DNA from: Pseudoalteromonas luteoviolacea H33-S | GTDB lineage: Bacteria > Pseudomonadota > Gammaproteobacteria > Enterobacterales > Alteromonadaceae | Direction of reading: 5' to 3' | Assembly: GCF_001625695.1 (NCBI RefSeq) | Contig: NZ_AUXY01000053.1 | Location: 82,754 to 146,753, forward strand | Length of the DNA: 64,000 nucleotides | In this document: positions 44,748 through 53,715 of the stretch, piece after piece | How positions within the stretch are numbered: the first letter of the stretch is position 1 | Layout of the letters: each line of letters begins with the position of its first letter | Program-made: the position numbers and the translations under genes | The notes under the pieces: model-generated | The model's input: the letters and a program-made list of their open reading frames with translations, nothing else | Databases searched by the model: none | What the model was told of the DNA's origin: nothing

Positions 44748-45829
44748 GCGTTTAGTAACTTGTTCTCTTTTTCAACTTCTTCGGGCGTTGGCTGTAGGCC
44801 AATTTCACGTTTAATTTGCATCGCGGTTAAAAATATATTAGATACCGCTTTTGATAAACGTCCATGCTGCATTGCTCGGTTTGCCCAAGCACTATTAGAT
44901 TTAAGCCAGTTTACTTTACCAAGCTTATCTATGTAACTGTTTTGCTCGTTTTCATCTAATTTCAGTAAACATTGGCCGACAACTGCAATCGCTTGTAGCC
45001 CAATACCATGTGCACTTATAAATTCTTGTCTAAACTCTGGTGCCGCGAGAGTTTTATTTTGGACTTGTTGCCACTCTAGCATTGAGTCATTTAGCTTGCT
45101 CCAAAACCTAACTGCAATGGCTTTTTCTTCGTCAGTAAAACCTTCTTTTGGCCCTTTACCAAACAGTGTCCTATTTGACTGTTTTATACCACTTAGAGTG
45201 AAAAGCTTATTGCTTCTCACAGAAATAGAAGAGCGTTCGAACTCAGTAAAGCCTAAAAATGGTTTTGAATTATTTGCTAGATAACGCGCAATTTCAGAAG
45301 ACTGATCTCGATGATCATAAAGAGTAGCAAGAGATGAACTGGGGCGTACTGCATATTTATTTAAATCAGCAAACATTTGTTGGCTACGTTTTAACCCTTC
45401 GTCAACAAAAAACAGTACAGCAATGTTGTCTTGGCCAAGTTCTGGGCTTTCTTTTATAGCTTCTTCAATTGCTGCGCGACGATGCTGGCCATCATTAATA
45501 AGGATTTGTGCATCCATCGGTACAATAAGAGTACCTAGGTTTGGATTTTCTTCTGAATTTTTAAATTCCACTTCAGTACCAACTGAAGCAGTCAGAGCTG
45601 AAAATACATAATCTTGAGGGGAATCCAAAAGGTAGCGCGCCATTTCAGGAATTCGGCCTTTATTTAGTGTGCGTTGCGAGCGCAATTCCGCAGGCACCTC
45701 TTCTTCGTCGTACATAAAGATTTTTGGAATGATACGAAGAGGGCAAGTTGCTATATAAAAGGGTTTACCTGCTTGCTGTCCACGTACAGCAGGAAAGCTG
45801 TAACAATAATTACTGTCAATATTGCTCAT
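44744..45829 (-). CDS. dndB: DNA sulfur modification protein DndB (regulator)
   Basis: First gene of dndBCDE. The 361-residue product has the DGQHR motif at residues 113-117 (NDGQHRRAAIEEA). DndB is a negative regulator of the operon in other bacteria, and it binds a palindromic site in its own promoter. Upstream lies a gap of about 118 bases with a perfect TACGTAAT-type palindrome. It overlaps dndC by four bases (ATGA). Confidence 0.9.
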   Translation of the reverse strand: MSNIDSNYCYSFPAVRGQQAGKPFYIATCPLRIIPKIFMYDEEEVPAELRSQRTLNKGRIPEMARYLLDSPQDYVFSALTASVGTEVEFKNSEENPNLGTLIVPMDAQILINDGQHRRAAIEEAIKESPELGQDNIAVLFFVDEGLKRSQQMFADLNKYAVRPSSSLATLYDHRDQSSEIARYLANNSKPFLGFTEFERSSISVRSNKLFTLSGIKQSNRTLFGKGPKEGFTDEEKAIAVRFWSKLNDSMLEWQQVQNKTLAAPEFRQEFISAHGIGLQAIAVVGQCLLKLDENEQNSYIDKLGKVNWLKSNSAWANRAMQHGRLSKAVSNIFLTAMQIKREIGLQPTPEEVEKENKLLNA

Positions 45830-45835
45830 TGCGAT

Positions 45836-45882
45836 TTACGTAATAATGAGTAGTACGTAATATTATTACGTACATAACGTAA
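45836..45882. promoter_or_regulatory. Palindromic operator cluster in the dndB promoter
   Basis: The perfect inverted repeat TACGTAATATTATTACGTA (45854-45872) has further half-sites TTACGTAA (45836-45843) and AACGTAA (45876-45882) on either side. All lie between the dndB start and the next gene, which is the only room for the dnd promoter. From memory, DndB operators in Salmonella were described as TACG, about ten bases, CGTA; here the inner spacing is eleven. A related TTACGTAA occurs upstream of dptF. Confidence 0.6.
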
Positions 45883-45947
45883 CTTTTCTAGTTTTTTATA
45901 GCTTTAAAATAATAAAAGCTGCTTCTGTACGTTATATGAACAAAGGG

Positions 45948-48011
45948 TTATTGTTGTTTTTTATAAAACTTATCCCCTTTCAACTCTACCCCCCAATACT
46001 CAAACACCTTTTGTAGAATGTCCCAATCAGGCCATTCTGCTTTTGGTACGCCTTTGAGCATATCAGCGAGTCGTTTATCAAATCGTTGCTGTGCTTTGTA
46101 TTCGTTTATATTCGGCTCGATAAAGTCCAGTTTGTTGTAAAGCGGTTGCAGCGGGAATTCGTTACCGTAGTAAAAGTAGTCTATGTCTTGCTCGGCGAGT
46201 TTTACTTTTATACGTTCGGTGAGTAGCGGGAGTTTTTTGCTGTACTCATCATATTTTAATAGCGTTACTTTGCCTGAGCGCATATGTATTTTTATTAGGT
46301 CAATGTCGTCGATGTCACCATACAGCTGTGCCGCGCAGCCAATATACACTCTTAAAATTGCTGGTAGCTTGATTAAGTAGTGTTTGGGTAATGTGTAACT
46401 TTGGCTATGGTTAAACTCGCCAATGTTGAGCCGTTCAAAAACTTCAGAGCATGCATTGGCTATGTTGGCAGGGGATGAAATTGAAAATAGCAGTGTTTTT
46501 GCTTGCTCAAGGGCTTGGTTTAAGCTCTCAAAATGTGTTTTTATGTCTCGTTGTAGCCTATTAGGTAAATGGCTTTTTGCTTGGCGCTTGCCAAATAGGC
46601 TCAGTGCAAAGTACACCAATAGGTCTTGTTGACGTTTTTGTTGAGCTGCTTCAAATTCAGCATATTCAAATTGGCTTTGTGCTAGTTCAAACGCTTTGTT
46701 GTGGCTGTCGATCACCGCTCTAATTTGTTCGCTTTGTTCAAACTCGTCGTTAGCAGGTATACGGCCATAATGTAGGCAATGCTGCCAAAAGGATTCAAAC
46801 AGTTCAGTGTGTTTTTCAAATACGCTTTGCTTAATTCGTTCGGGTAGCTTTTTAGCGATAGGGTGTTTTGTAATATGTTGCCATTCATGGTTATTAAATT
46901 GCAGCTCAATGTGATGTTGCTCTAGCAAAGCTGGGCATTTAAACACGGCGATGATCCCTTGGCCAAATGGTATGGTTTTTACATTGAGGGTGTGTTCAAT
47001 AAACTCTCTGATTTGTGCTTGGCTGTAGTACTTTTGAAAGGTGTTACGCTTAGTGATCACACCATCTTTATAAGGTTTAAATTGCTCGAATATGCTTGAG
47101 TTAATAAGCATTACAGAAACGACAAGTAACTTATCGCACAATGAATAAGCTTGTTTAAGCGTTTCTTCTCGTTCGTCATAGTCTTCAATGACATTAAGCA
47201 CAAAGCCAAGATTTACAATGTCGCTTTGCACCTTTTTGCCATCGGGTTTGTGTACTGGGTCCCATGCGTTTATGTTTAGGCCACTCGCTTCGAGCTCGCG
47301 TTGGTCATCCCCCAGACCACAGCCATAGTCTTGAATTGAATAATCACCATTTAAATATCCATACTTTGCAAGCTTTTGAAAGGGGGCTGAGAGCCTGTCG
47401 CGATTTATCGCGGTTAGGTGCCGCTGAATTTGAGCTGTTTGTTGTGGCTCTGTGATTGCTGCAGGTTTAGTTATCTCAACTTGCTCGAGTCGACCATATT
47501 GATCGAGTTTGTAGCCTTTACGTTGTATCAATCGAGTCCATTGTTGTTTAAAACCGATTGTTTTGGTGTTTTGATAGAGGTCGATTTGCTCGCCTTCTAA
47601 TGTGATGGCTTCAAACTCTTTAAAGTGCGGGTAATTGGGTAGTACAAACACTTCTTTGCGGTGCAATATTGGTGGGTTATCTGATTGGGTGTAATCGGTT
47701 ATTTTGGCTGTATGTTCTGTTAAGTCAATAGTGACGCTTTTGGCGAGCGCTGGATAGGCGTAGGTATCAAAATCTGGGTAGTTGAGTAGAGTGAGCTTAA
47801 AGTCTCTTTTTAGTAGTTTGACGATGTTCCATGCATTACCTTCCGCAAACACATTTGATGCATTGTTTATGAGTGCATTCAATTCAGGGGTGAGGGATTG
47901 CAGTAAAGCAGAGCGGTGAATGTAGATTGCATTAGGTAAGTGTTTGCCTAGCTTTAAGCTTTTTACTGCTTTTTTGTATTCAGGAAAGGATAGACTCATC
48001 GACTTGCTCAA
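45948..48011 (-). CDS. DNA phosphorothioation-associated putative methyltransferase
   Basis: A 687-residue protein found alongside dnd genes elsewhere. A methyltransferase-like core is seen at residues about 210-340: QDYGCGLGDDQRELEASG has the SAM-binding glycine motif, and IVNLGFVLNVIED lies where motif IV is expected. The N-terminal 200 residues and C-terminal 350 have no known motif. The start is TTG 48011 or ATG 47999; both are inside the 58-aa gene upstream, whose stop is at 47980. Its role with phosphorothioation is not established. Confidence 0.78.
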   Translation of the reverse strand: MSKSMSLSFPEYKKAVKSLKLGKHLPNAIYIHRSALLQSLTPELNALINNASNVFAEGNAWNIVKLLKRDFKLTLLNYPDFDTYAYPALAKSVTIDLTEHTAKITDYTQSDNPPILHRKEVFVLPNYPHFKEFEAITLEGEQIDLYQNTKTIGFKQQWTRLIQRKGYKLDQYGRLEQVEITKPAAITEPQQTAQIQRHLTAINRDRLSAPFQKLAKYGYLNGDYSIQDYGCGLGDDQRELEASGLNINAWDPVHKPDGKKVQSDIVNLGFVLNVIEDYDEREETLKQAYSLCDKLLVVSVMLINSSIFEQFKPYKDGVITKRNTFQKYYSQAQIREFIEHTLNVKTIPFGQGIIAVFKCPALLEQHHIELQFNNHEWQHITKHPIAKKLPERIKQSVFEKHTELFESFWQHCLHYGRIPANDEFEQSEQIRAVIDSHNKAFELAQSQFEYAEFEAAQQKRQQDLLVYFALSLFGKRQAKSHLPNRLQRDIKTHFESLNQALEQAKTLLFSISSPANIANACSEVFERLNIGEFNHSQSYTLPKHYLIKLPAILRVYIGCAAQLYGDIDDIDLIKIHMRSGKVTLLKYDEYSKKLPLLTERIKVKLAEQDIDYFYYGNEFPLQPLYNKLDFIEPNINEYKAQQRFDKRLADMLKGVPKAEWPDWDILQKVFEYWGVELKGDKFYKKQQ

Positions 48012-48156
48012 AATAATAGAAATACGCTCGACCTCGTTTTTCGAAGACTAGTTCGCCATTTTCGCGTTTATGCATGAGCTCACAACCACTGATTTTTAAG
48101 TGTTTTTGTGCTTGCTTGCTGGTAAGCCAGTGGCCTTTGTTTTGGTTTTTGTCCAT
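47980..48156 (-). CDS. Small basic protein, 58 aa, excisionase-like HTH
   Basis: An overlooked small gene directly before and overlapping the methyltransferase gene on the minus strand. ATG 48156, TGA 47980. The product, rich in Lys/His, starts MDKNQNKGHWLTSKQAQKHL and continues through HKRENGELVFEKRGRAY to FYYFEQ. WLTSKQAQKHLKIS followed by a basic, aromatic wing resembles the MerR/excisionase-type helix-turn-helix (HTH_17). Ribosome site is weak. It could be a regulator of the methyltransferase gene or a DNA-specificity partner. Confidence 0.6.
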   Translation of the reverse strand: MDKNQNKGHWLTSKQAQKHLKISGCELMHKRENGELVFEKRGRAYFYYFEQVDESILS

Positions 48157-48477
48157 GAAAAACGTTTTTTTGATTATGACTTTGGTTAACTTACGCCAAT
48201 TTATGTATTTATGCGAGGGGCTATAGTGAAACGGTATGCTTTGTTGCCAATTTGCTGCACGGCCAAATCCTGTTGTTTTTATTCTAACTAATTGATAGTG
48301 CGATTATCTTATCGTTTTTTGATGTGTTGGACCAGGAAGTACACAAATATGCGTTATTCACTTTTATTCTATGCAAAAATAATGATAACGAGATGATGCG
48401 CGAGTGAGGCATTGCGTATCAATGGGTAAAAGAGTAACGTGAAGCTTTAATTTTTCCTAATTTATAAGGGACTTCTT
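48157..48477. other. Intergenic region, divergent promoters
   Basis: About 320 bases between the minus-strand phosphorothioation genes and the plus-strand YecA-like gene. It must contain promoters for both. I see no strong hairpin or repeat. This is the right edge of the defence island. Confidence 0.4.
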
Positions 48478-49737
48478 TTGATACATTCAATGGCCCGAAA
48501 AACTATCTTAGCTTTTTCACAAAATACCCCCCTCCAGCCTGATTATAACTACATTGAAGGGTTTTTAGTTGGACTTGCAACGCTTGGCACTGAGGTTCGG
48601 GTGGATGAATGGTTGGTTAATATATTTGGCGACTACCAATCGATTGATAGGTATCAACTGGAATCTTTAATAGAGCTGAGTGAGCAATGCAAGGTGGCGG
48701 TAGCTAAATCAACGTATAAATTACCAAAGCAGTGTGTGCTATCAAAAAATGATATTGCAAAGTCTCTAGATGAAGGTGCGCCCTTACCTAAGTTTTGTAC
48801 TGGCTTTATAACAGGGCTGAGTACCGCATTAAATGATTTAGAATTATCTGCCGAGCGCAAAGAAGCGATTGTCGCAACACAAGCTGTTTTTGCTGGGTTT
48901 ACTAGCCTTGATAGGGCAAAGCTGACGTTTTCTTACTCTGAACCGACTCGAACTTTTGAGCAAGAAGCTTTATTGGCAAAAAGAAGGTTGGCTTCAACAA
49001 TACATTCGCTTTCCGATATGTTAAGTATGTCGCCGTTTGATTTTGATGCCTTTGCTGATTCAGAATTTGAGGGCTTTGATTACAGTGAGTTTAGTGACGA
49101 AGAGTTAGATGCTAAAGATGATGCAGTGAGGTTATTGCTTCAGCTTGATGATGCTAACGATCTGGACTTATTTGATGAATTTCTTAATGTAGAAGAGCAA
49201 ACTTTTATAACACCTGCGTTCAAAAAACAAAACGAAGGGCATTTTTGGCTTATTCATGAAACTCGGCCTTATATGGCTGTACGTTTTCACAAAGCAAGGT
49301 TGCTGTTTGAAAGTAATCAGTTCCAACAAACATGCACTGAGTTAGAAGAACTATTAAAGCTTAACCCGAATGATAACCAAGCTTGTCGTTATTTGTACGC
49401 AAACTGCTTAGTCATGCTTAAACAATGGGATAAGTTAAAGGCGTTGTTGAGCGAATATGAGGAAGGTGGGATTTTCATGAAATCAGCTGAAGTTTTGATG
49501 CAATTTGCTTTAGGGGGAGAATCTGCTGAGCTAAATGTAATTAAACAAAGTTTGATTAAAGCAAACAAACATTTTGTAAAAATTTTAACAGGACAAGAAA
49601 AAGTCAAACTTCCCGAAGTGTTAGGTTATACACTAGGTTCTAAAGAAGAAGTCATCACTTATATTGAAATGGGTGGTAAGAAAGCATGGCTAAGTGTTGA
49701 GGGAAGCTTATTTTGGTTACGAAATAAAAAGAAGTAA
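48478..49737 (+). CDS. UPF0149/YecA-like protein with TPR repeats
   Basis: A 419-residue cytosolic protein. The N-terminal domain (residues about 20-155) has the YecA/YgfB pattern: NYIEGFLVGLATLGTEVRVDEWLVNIFGD, and a repeat-like second copy FCTGFITGLSTAL. An acidic linker (about 180-235) follows, then helical TPR-type units (about 270-340). I use TTG 48478 because AAGGGA is five bases upstream; ATG 48490 is the alternative. Function unknown. It is the first gene right of the defence island. Confidence 0.72.
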   Translation: MIHSMARKTILAFSQNTPLQPDYNYIEGFLVGLATLGTEVRVDEWLVNIFGDYQSIDRYQLESLIELSEQCKVAVAKSTYKLPKQCVLSKNDIAKSLDEGAPLPKFCTGFITGLSTALNDLELSAERKEAIVATQAVFAGFTSLDRAKLTFSYSEPTRTFEQEALLAKRRLASTIHSLSDMLSMSPFDFDAFADSEFEGFDYSEFSDEELDAKDDAVRLLLQLDDANDLDLFDEFLNVEEQTFITPAFKKQNEGHFWLIHETRPYMAVRFHKARLLFESNQFQQTCTELEELLKLNPNDNQACRYLYANCLVMLKQWDKLKALLSEYEEGGIFMKSAEVLMQFALGGESAELNVIKQSLIKANKHFVKILTGQEKVKLPEVLGYTLGSKEEVITYIEMGGKKAWLSVEGSLFWLRNKKK

Positions 49738-49945
49738 GGCTGTGTTGTCGGTTGTAGATTTTAACAGTCAGTGTTTGCAAAGTTTAAAGATTATCGCATT
49801 TTCAACCTTCGTCGTTGTGGGCTTATTCTAATCAGGTTGAAAGGTCTTTTACGCAAGTTTATGGTGATTTGATTTAAGAGCTATAGGCGTAGCTTTTTCT
49901 AACGCGCTCGACACAAATTTTGTTATGTCTAAATGTTTAAAGCAG

Positions 49946-49974
49946 TAAAAAGCCCGCATTAATATGCGGGCTTT
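49946..49974 (-). terminator. Terminator of the S9 peptidase gene
   Basis: AAAGCCCGCAT/ATGCGGGCTTT. On the minus strand the stem is followed by TTTTTACTG. Confidence 0.85.
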
Positions 49975-50016
49975 GCTCTCTTAACTGCTTGAGTAATTAC
50001 AAGCAGTCTATCAAAA

Positions 50017-51927
50017 CTACAGGTGTTGCTTTAAGAAATCGAGATAGGCTTGAGATGCTTCAATACGGTTTTGCTTTTTAGTAAAACCGTGGCCTTCGTC
50101 TTCAAATAACACGTATTCCACAGGCACATTATTACTGCGCACAGCTTCTACTAACTCGTCACTTTCTACTTGCAGTACGCGTGGGTCGTTTGCACCTTGC
50201 ACGACTAGAAGTGGTTTAGTGATGTTTTTAGCGTGGAACAGAGGCGAGATGCGTCGCAGTCTTTCGCCGTCCACTGCAGGGTCACCAAGTTCTTCGTAAA
50301 GTGATTTTCTAAAAGACTCCCACCAAGGCGGGATAGACTCTAGCGTTCTTACCCAGTTGGTTACGCCAAAAATGTTAATCCCAACTTTAAATTCTTCTGG
50401 CTCAAATGCCAGCGCAGCGGCTGTCATATATCCGCCGTAGCTGCCTCCCATGATCCCGATGCGCTCAGGGTCCACCCAGTCAAGTTCTTGTAAGTACTTT
50501 TTACCCCAAACAATGTCTTGTAGGTCGTCTTCACCATGGCGTTTGTCATCTAAGTGGAAGAAGGTTTTACCATAGCCAGAGCTGCCTCGGTTGTTAACGG
50601 CAAATACGGCATAGCCTTGGTTTACCAAGTGTTGGGTGCGTGCACTGTAACCTGTTCTACTTTGACCGCCTGGACCGCCGTGGACAAAAATCATGGCAGG
50701 GACTTTGTTTGTCGCACTGGCTAGTTTGGGCTTATAAAGTACGCCCGGTACTTCAAGGCCATCAAAGCTATTAAATCTAGCAATGGTGCTCTCGACTAGG
50801 TGCTCTGGATTAATTTTATCGCTGAGTGTAGATGTCAGCTGTTTTACTGAGTCACTGCCTACTTGCCAAACAAATAAGTTGTTTGGCGCTGTATCTGAGT
50901 TTAAGTGAAAAGACATAAGCTTTTCATCGGCTGAAAAGTTTACTGCCTTAATGCTGCCGGCAGGGAGCTTAGGCAGTCTGATATCTTTACCCGTTTTTAA
51001 ATCTGTGACTGTCACCTTCATGCTTGAGTCTTCGTTAACGCCGACAACACGGTATCTATCTGAATCAGAGAAGTATAGAAACCTGACATCCCACTCTTTT
51101 TCAATGTAGGGCGTATGCTTTTGTGTGGCAATTTCATAGCGCCACATTTGATAAAATTCACCATGCGCATTGGTGCCGTAGTACAGGTATTTATCATCTT
51201 TAGAGAAACCAGTGGCTGAAAACTGTGCCTCATGAGGCACATTTGAGATTTCAATCAGTGGCGCGTCTGGCTTTTTCAAATCGAGTAGGAATAGATCGGT
51301 GTCTTTATTGCCTTGATTCTTCCAAAGCGCGAGATAGCGTTCGGTTTTACTTAAGCTTTGTACATTTAAGTTCTGCTCATTTTTATATACGAGTTCATTC
51401 TCATAGGTTTTGGAATCGTAGCGATATAAATCCATAAATCGCTCGTCGCGCTTATTACTGAGCACATAAAACTGCTTGCCGTCTTGAGAAAACCCAACGA
51501 AGTTTGCTTTGACTTTCTCACCTGGGGTGAGGTCTTTAATTTGACCATCCTCATGTCTAACAAACAAATGAAAGCGCTCATTCCCCTGATTGTCACGGGT
51601 GAATAAAATGCGATTATCATTAGGGAAGTATCTAATTGGATATGTTGTTTCAGAAGACTGAGTTAACTGGGTTTTGTTGCCTGATTTAACGTCAACCTCA
51701 TATAGGTTTAACACCCCGGGCTTGTCAGAGCTGATAAGGACTTTCTGAGCATCAGCCCTAAAAGCACTGCCCATTATACGGGTCGTATCAAAAAATGTTT
51801 CTGCCGAATAGGTATTAAAGTTTGCGGCTGCTTGTTCTGCTACTGGTGCACTTGATTGTTGGCCTGTCTGGTTACATGCAGTTAAGCCTGCAACCAACGC
51901 ACATGCGATGAGTGATCTTTTTAGCAT
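50017..51927 (-). CDS. S9-family prolyl oligopeptidase, lipoprotein
   Basis: A 636-residue serine peptidase. A lipobox (GLTAC near residue 18) anchors it to a membrane on the periplasmic side. A beta-propeller (residues about 40-370) precedes the alpha/beta hydrolase domain with nucleophile Ser496 in GGSYGGY, Asp in GANDPRV and His in DEGHGF. This is the acylaminoacyl-peptidase/dipeptidyl-peptidase type that trims peptides from outside food protein. It is a single gene with a terminator at 49946. Confidence 0.92.
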   Translation of the reverse strand: MLKRSLIACALVAGLTACNQTGQQSSAPVAEQAAANFNTYSAETFFDTTRIMGSAFRADAQKVLISSDKPGVLNLYEVDVKSGNKTQLTQSSETTYPIRYFPNDNRILFTRDNQGNERFHLFVRHEDGQIKDLTPGEKVKANFVGFSQDGKQFYVLSNKRDERFMDLYRYDSKTYENELVYKNEQNLNVQSLSKTERYLALWKNQGNKDTDLFLLDLKKPDAPLIEISNVPHEAQFSATGFSKDDKYLYYGTNAHGEFYQMWRYEIATQKHTPYIEKEWDVRFLYFSDSDRYRVVGVNEDSSMKVTVTDLKTGKDIRLPKLPAGSIKAVNFSADEKLMSFHLNSDTAPNNLFVWQVGSDSVKQLTSTLSDKINPEHLVESTIARFNSFDGLEVPGVLYKPKLASATNKVPAMIFVHGGPGGQSRTGYSARTQHLVNQGYAVFAVNNRGSSGYGKTFFHLDDKRHGEDDLQDIVWGKKYLQELDWVDPERIGIMGGSYGGYMTAAALAFEPEEFKVGINIFGVTNWVRTLESIPPWWESFRKSLYEELGDPAVDGERLRRISPLFHAKNITKPLLVVQGANDPRVLQVESDELVEAVRSNNVPVEYVLFEDEGHGFTKKQNRIEASQAYLDFLKQHL

Positions 51928-52284
51928 AATTTTCCTTATTTTAGTTTTTCAACGCGCTCAATCATGAGAGGTTGTTTTTATATAACACGTCTTTTTGATG
52001 AAATACGACAAAAAAGCTTCATATATCTGTAAAAATATAAAAAAAATCATGTTTAAACGGGTAGTCATTGGGTGATCTTGTCAATGGCAGAGACTTAATA
52101 CCTGTGATGAGGGTTGGTTAGTGAACAGGCTGTTTGGTTAAAAGGGGTGTAAGTTACTTATCTTTTGAGGCAAAGGAAGAAGTGAGTCAACGAGTACTTC
52201 AATGGTAATGTTTGTAATAACAAGCATTAATAACTATTTTTAGTTAAATAATACAGGTGTTTATCTAAGTCTTATGGAGACAGT
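51928..52284. other. Intergenic region, divergent promoters
   Basis: About 357 bases with promoters for the S9 peptidase and the membrane protein at 52285. AT-rich, with no clear repeat, hairpin or ORF. Confidence 0.4.
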
Positions 52285-52653
52285 ATGAACCTGATAGTGC
52301 GCTTTTGCCTGTCTATATTTATTGTGATCACAGTGTTTGTGGTCTCAGCGACAGTGGCTGGGCTCGTTGCTGAATTTTTTGGTTTGTGGAAAAAGCCAAT
52401 CATTGGTGCAATATCGGCAGCTTGTGTGGTGTTTACCGGTTATGTTACTGCGCCTCAATACAAATTGATCTGTGCAGCCATTTGGTTAGCCGTAGGTGCT
52501 GTTGCGGCGTGGGTTTTATCTAGTGTGTTTATGTATGCTGAAGATGCAGCGACTCAGATACCGCTATTAATCACCTATGCAAGCGGCGTGTTTAGCTTAA
52601 TGGTATGCCGAGTTTGGCATAAAAGACAAAAGCAGCAAGTCCTGATGAAATGA
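52285..52653 (+). CDS. Hypothetical small membrane protein
   Basis: A 122-residue protein with four hydrophobic segments (residues about 4-26, 37-55, 60-82, 92-110) and a basic C-terminal end (WHKRQKQQ). ATG 52285 follows GGAGAC. No family recognised. It is single, between the S9 peptidase and the tandem peptide genes. Confidence 0.65.
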   Translation: MNLIVRFCLSIFIVITVFVVSATVAGLVAEFFGLWKKPIIGAISAACVVFTGYVTAPQYKLICAAIWLAVGAVAAWVLSSVFMYAEDAATQIPLLITYASGVFSLMVCRVWHKRQKQQVLMK

Positions 52654-52935
52654 GCATTTATAGCTAAAAAGGTATTCCGCTTTAGAGCTTACTACATTCA
52701 ACGCACGGTTGTTTATTTAGCCTGGTTACTTGCTTAAGTTTACTTAATGGTTTTGTGGTGTATAACACCTTATTCAGTTTTATTCCAATATAGTCTTATC
52801 TAGTTATCTCTTTAGCTTTAAATTACTAACCCGTATCCTAGTCGTTTATGTGCTTAAAATTTAACTAGGTGCTGCTATGAGGGGATTTACAAAAAATTTA
52901 AAAGGTAAGCTGAGTAAGTGGGGCTTTATTCTTAT

Positions 52936-52964
52936 TTAAAAGGCCAAGTGCGAACCACTTAGCC
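52936..52964 (-). terminator. Terminator of precursor peptide C
   Basis: On the minus strand GGCTAAGTG/CACTTGGCC with loop GTTCG and TTTT following. One G-T pair. Confidence 0.85.
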
Positions 52965-52983
52965 TAAATACATAGTTTTGTAA

Positions 52984-53130
52984 TTATACTATGATAGGGC
53001 AAGTTTCACATGAATTACCTCTGTAAGACTCAGAAGTACCACCTGCTACTAGAGGTGTTGCTTCTGCCGGTAATGCTGCCTTGTTTTGTGATAGTTGTTT
53101 TAGCGGCTTTTTGTTTAACTTAACTTTCAT
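52984..53130 (-). CDS. Putative RiPP precursor peptide C, 48 aa
   Basis: A tiny gene with ATG 53130 and AAAGGA upstream, plus its own terminator. The leader starts MKVKLNKKPLKQL, fitting VxLxKxxLxxL, the LxLxKxxIxxL class. It ends in TPLVAGG (residues 25-31). The 17-residue core has two Cys spaced CETC near its end, with several Ser and Thr before them. Peptide D, 128 bases upstream, is identical in the leader except one residue and differs mainly in the core. The pattern of fixed leader and changing core is that of ribosomally made, modified peptides. Confidence 0.75.
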   Translation of the reverse strand: MKVKLNKKPLKQLSQNKAALPAEATPLVAGGTSESYRGNSCETCPIIV

Positions 53131-53155
53131 TTTTAATTCCTTTATTAATGTTTTT

Positions 53156-53161
53156 ATTGTA
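53156..53161 (-). promoter_or_regulatory. -10-like TACAAT upstream of peptide C
   Basis: TACAAT on the minus strand about 26 bases before the start codon. The same hexamer and surrounding sequence occur upstream of peptide D (53434-53439). The -35 is not clear. Confidence 0.35.
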
Positions 53162-53212
53162 GCTAGGTGAAAATAGCAAAGCTTAACAAGTGAAAATGCT
53201 TTACGCTTATTT

Positions 53213-53245
53213 AAAAGGCCAAGTATGATTGACTCAGCCTTAATC
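53213..53245 (-). terminator. Terminator of precursor peptide D
   Basis: On the minus strand GGCTGAGT/ACTTGGCC, loop about seven bases, followed by TTTT. It is a diverged copy of the terminator at 52936. Confidence 0.7.
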
Positions 53246-53258
53246 TATAGCCCTATTA

Positions 53259-53408
53259 CTATACTAAAATAGGGCAAGTGGTACATGAAGTGCCCCAAAA
53301 CGTATTATAGGAAGTACCACCTGCTACTTGAGGTGTTGCTTCTGCTGGTAATGCTGCTTTGTTTTGTGATAGTTGTTTTAGCGGCTTTTTGTTTAACTTA
53401 ACTTTCAT
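53259..53408 (-). CDS. Putative RiPP precursor peptide D, 49 aa (tandem paralogue of C)
   Basis: ATG 53408, TAG 53259. The leader is almost identical to peptide C and ends TPQVAGG. The 18-residue core, with aromatic residues YNTFW, then SCTTCPILV, again carries two Cys spaced by two residues and many Thr/Ser. The unit (promoter region, gene, terminator) is a tandem duplicate of the C unit, about 280 bases long. As with A and B there are no maturation genes close by, so the modifying enzymes, if any, act in trans. Confidence 0.75.
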   Translation of the reverse strand: MKVKLNKKPLKQLSQNKAALPAEATPQVAGGTSYNTFWGTSCTTCPILV

Positions 53409-53433
53409 TTTTAATTCCTTTATTTATGTTTTT

Positions 53434-53439
53434 ATTGTA
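53434..53439 (-). promoter_or_regulatory. -10-like TACAAT upstream of peptide D
   Basis: Same position and context as the element upstream of peptide C, consistent with tandem duplication of the whole transcription unit. Confidence 0.35.
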
Positions 53440-53715
53440 GCCATGTGAAAATAACAAAGGTTTAAAAAATATTCAATAGGTTAATTTTTTGTTTTTTAAG
53501 GCGTTGAAGGGTAACTTTTAACTTGCAGCTAATCTATCTCAACTCTTGAAATCCATTTATATAAACAGACCATCTAGTGGGCATAATTGTCTTTTGAGCA
53601 GAGAGTTATTTTTATATTTTTGATAATGCCAAGCTCAATAATAAGGTTGGCCCTTGGCTTTGATGGTTTAAATCACTTAACATTGAGTGTGCATGTAAGC
53701 ATAAAATCTAAAGGA

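Noticed and set aside
30190..48156. Integrase, transposase or clear direct repeats bounding the defence island
   Set aside because: None found by reading both edges; mobility of the island is plausible but not supported by sequence in this window.
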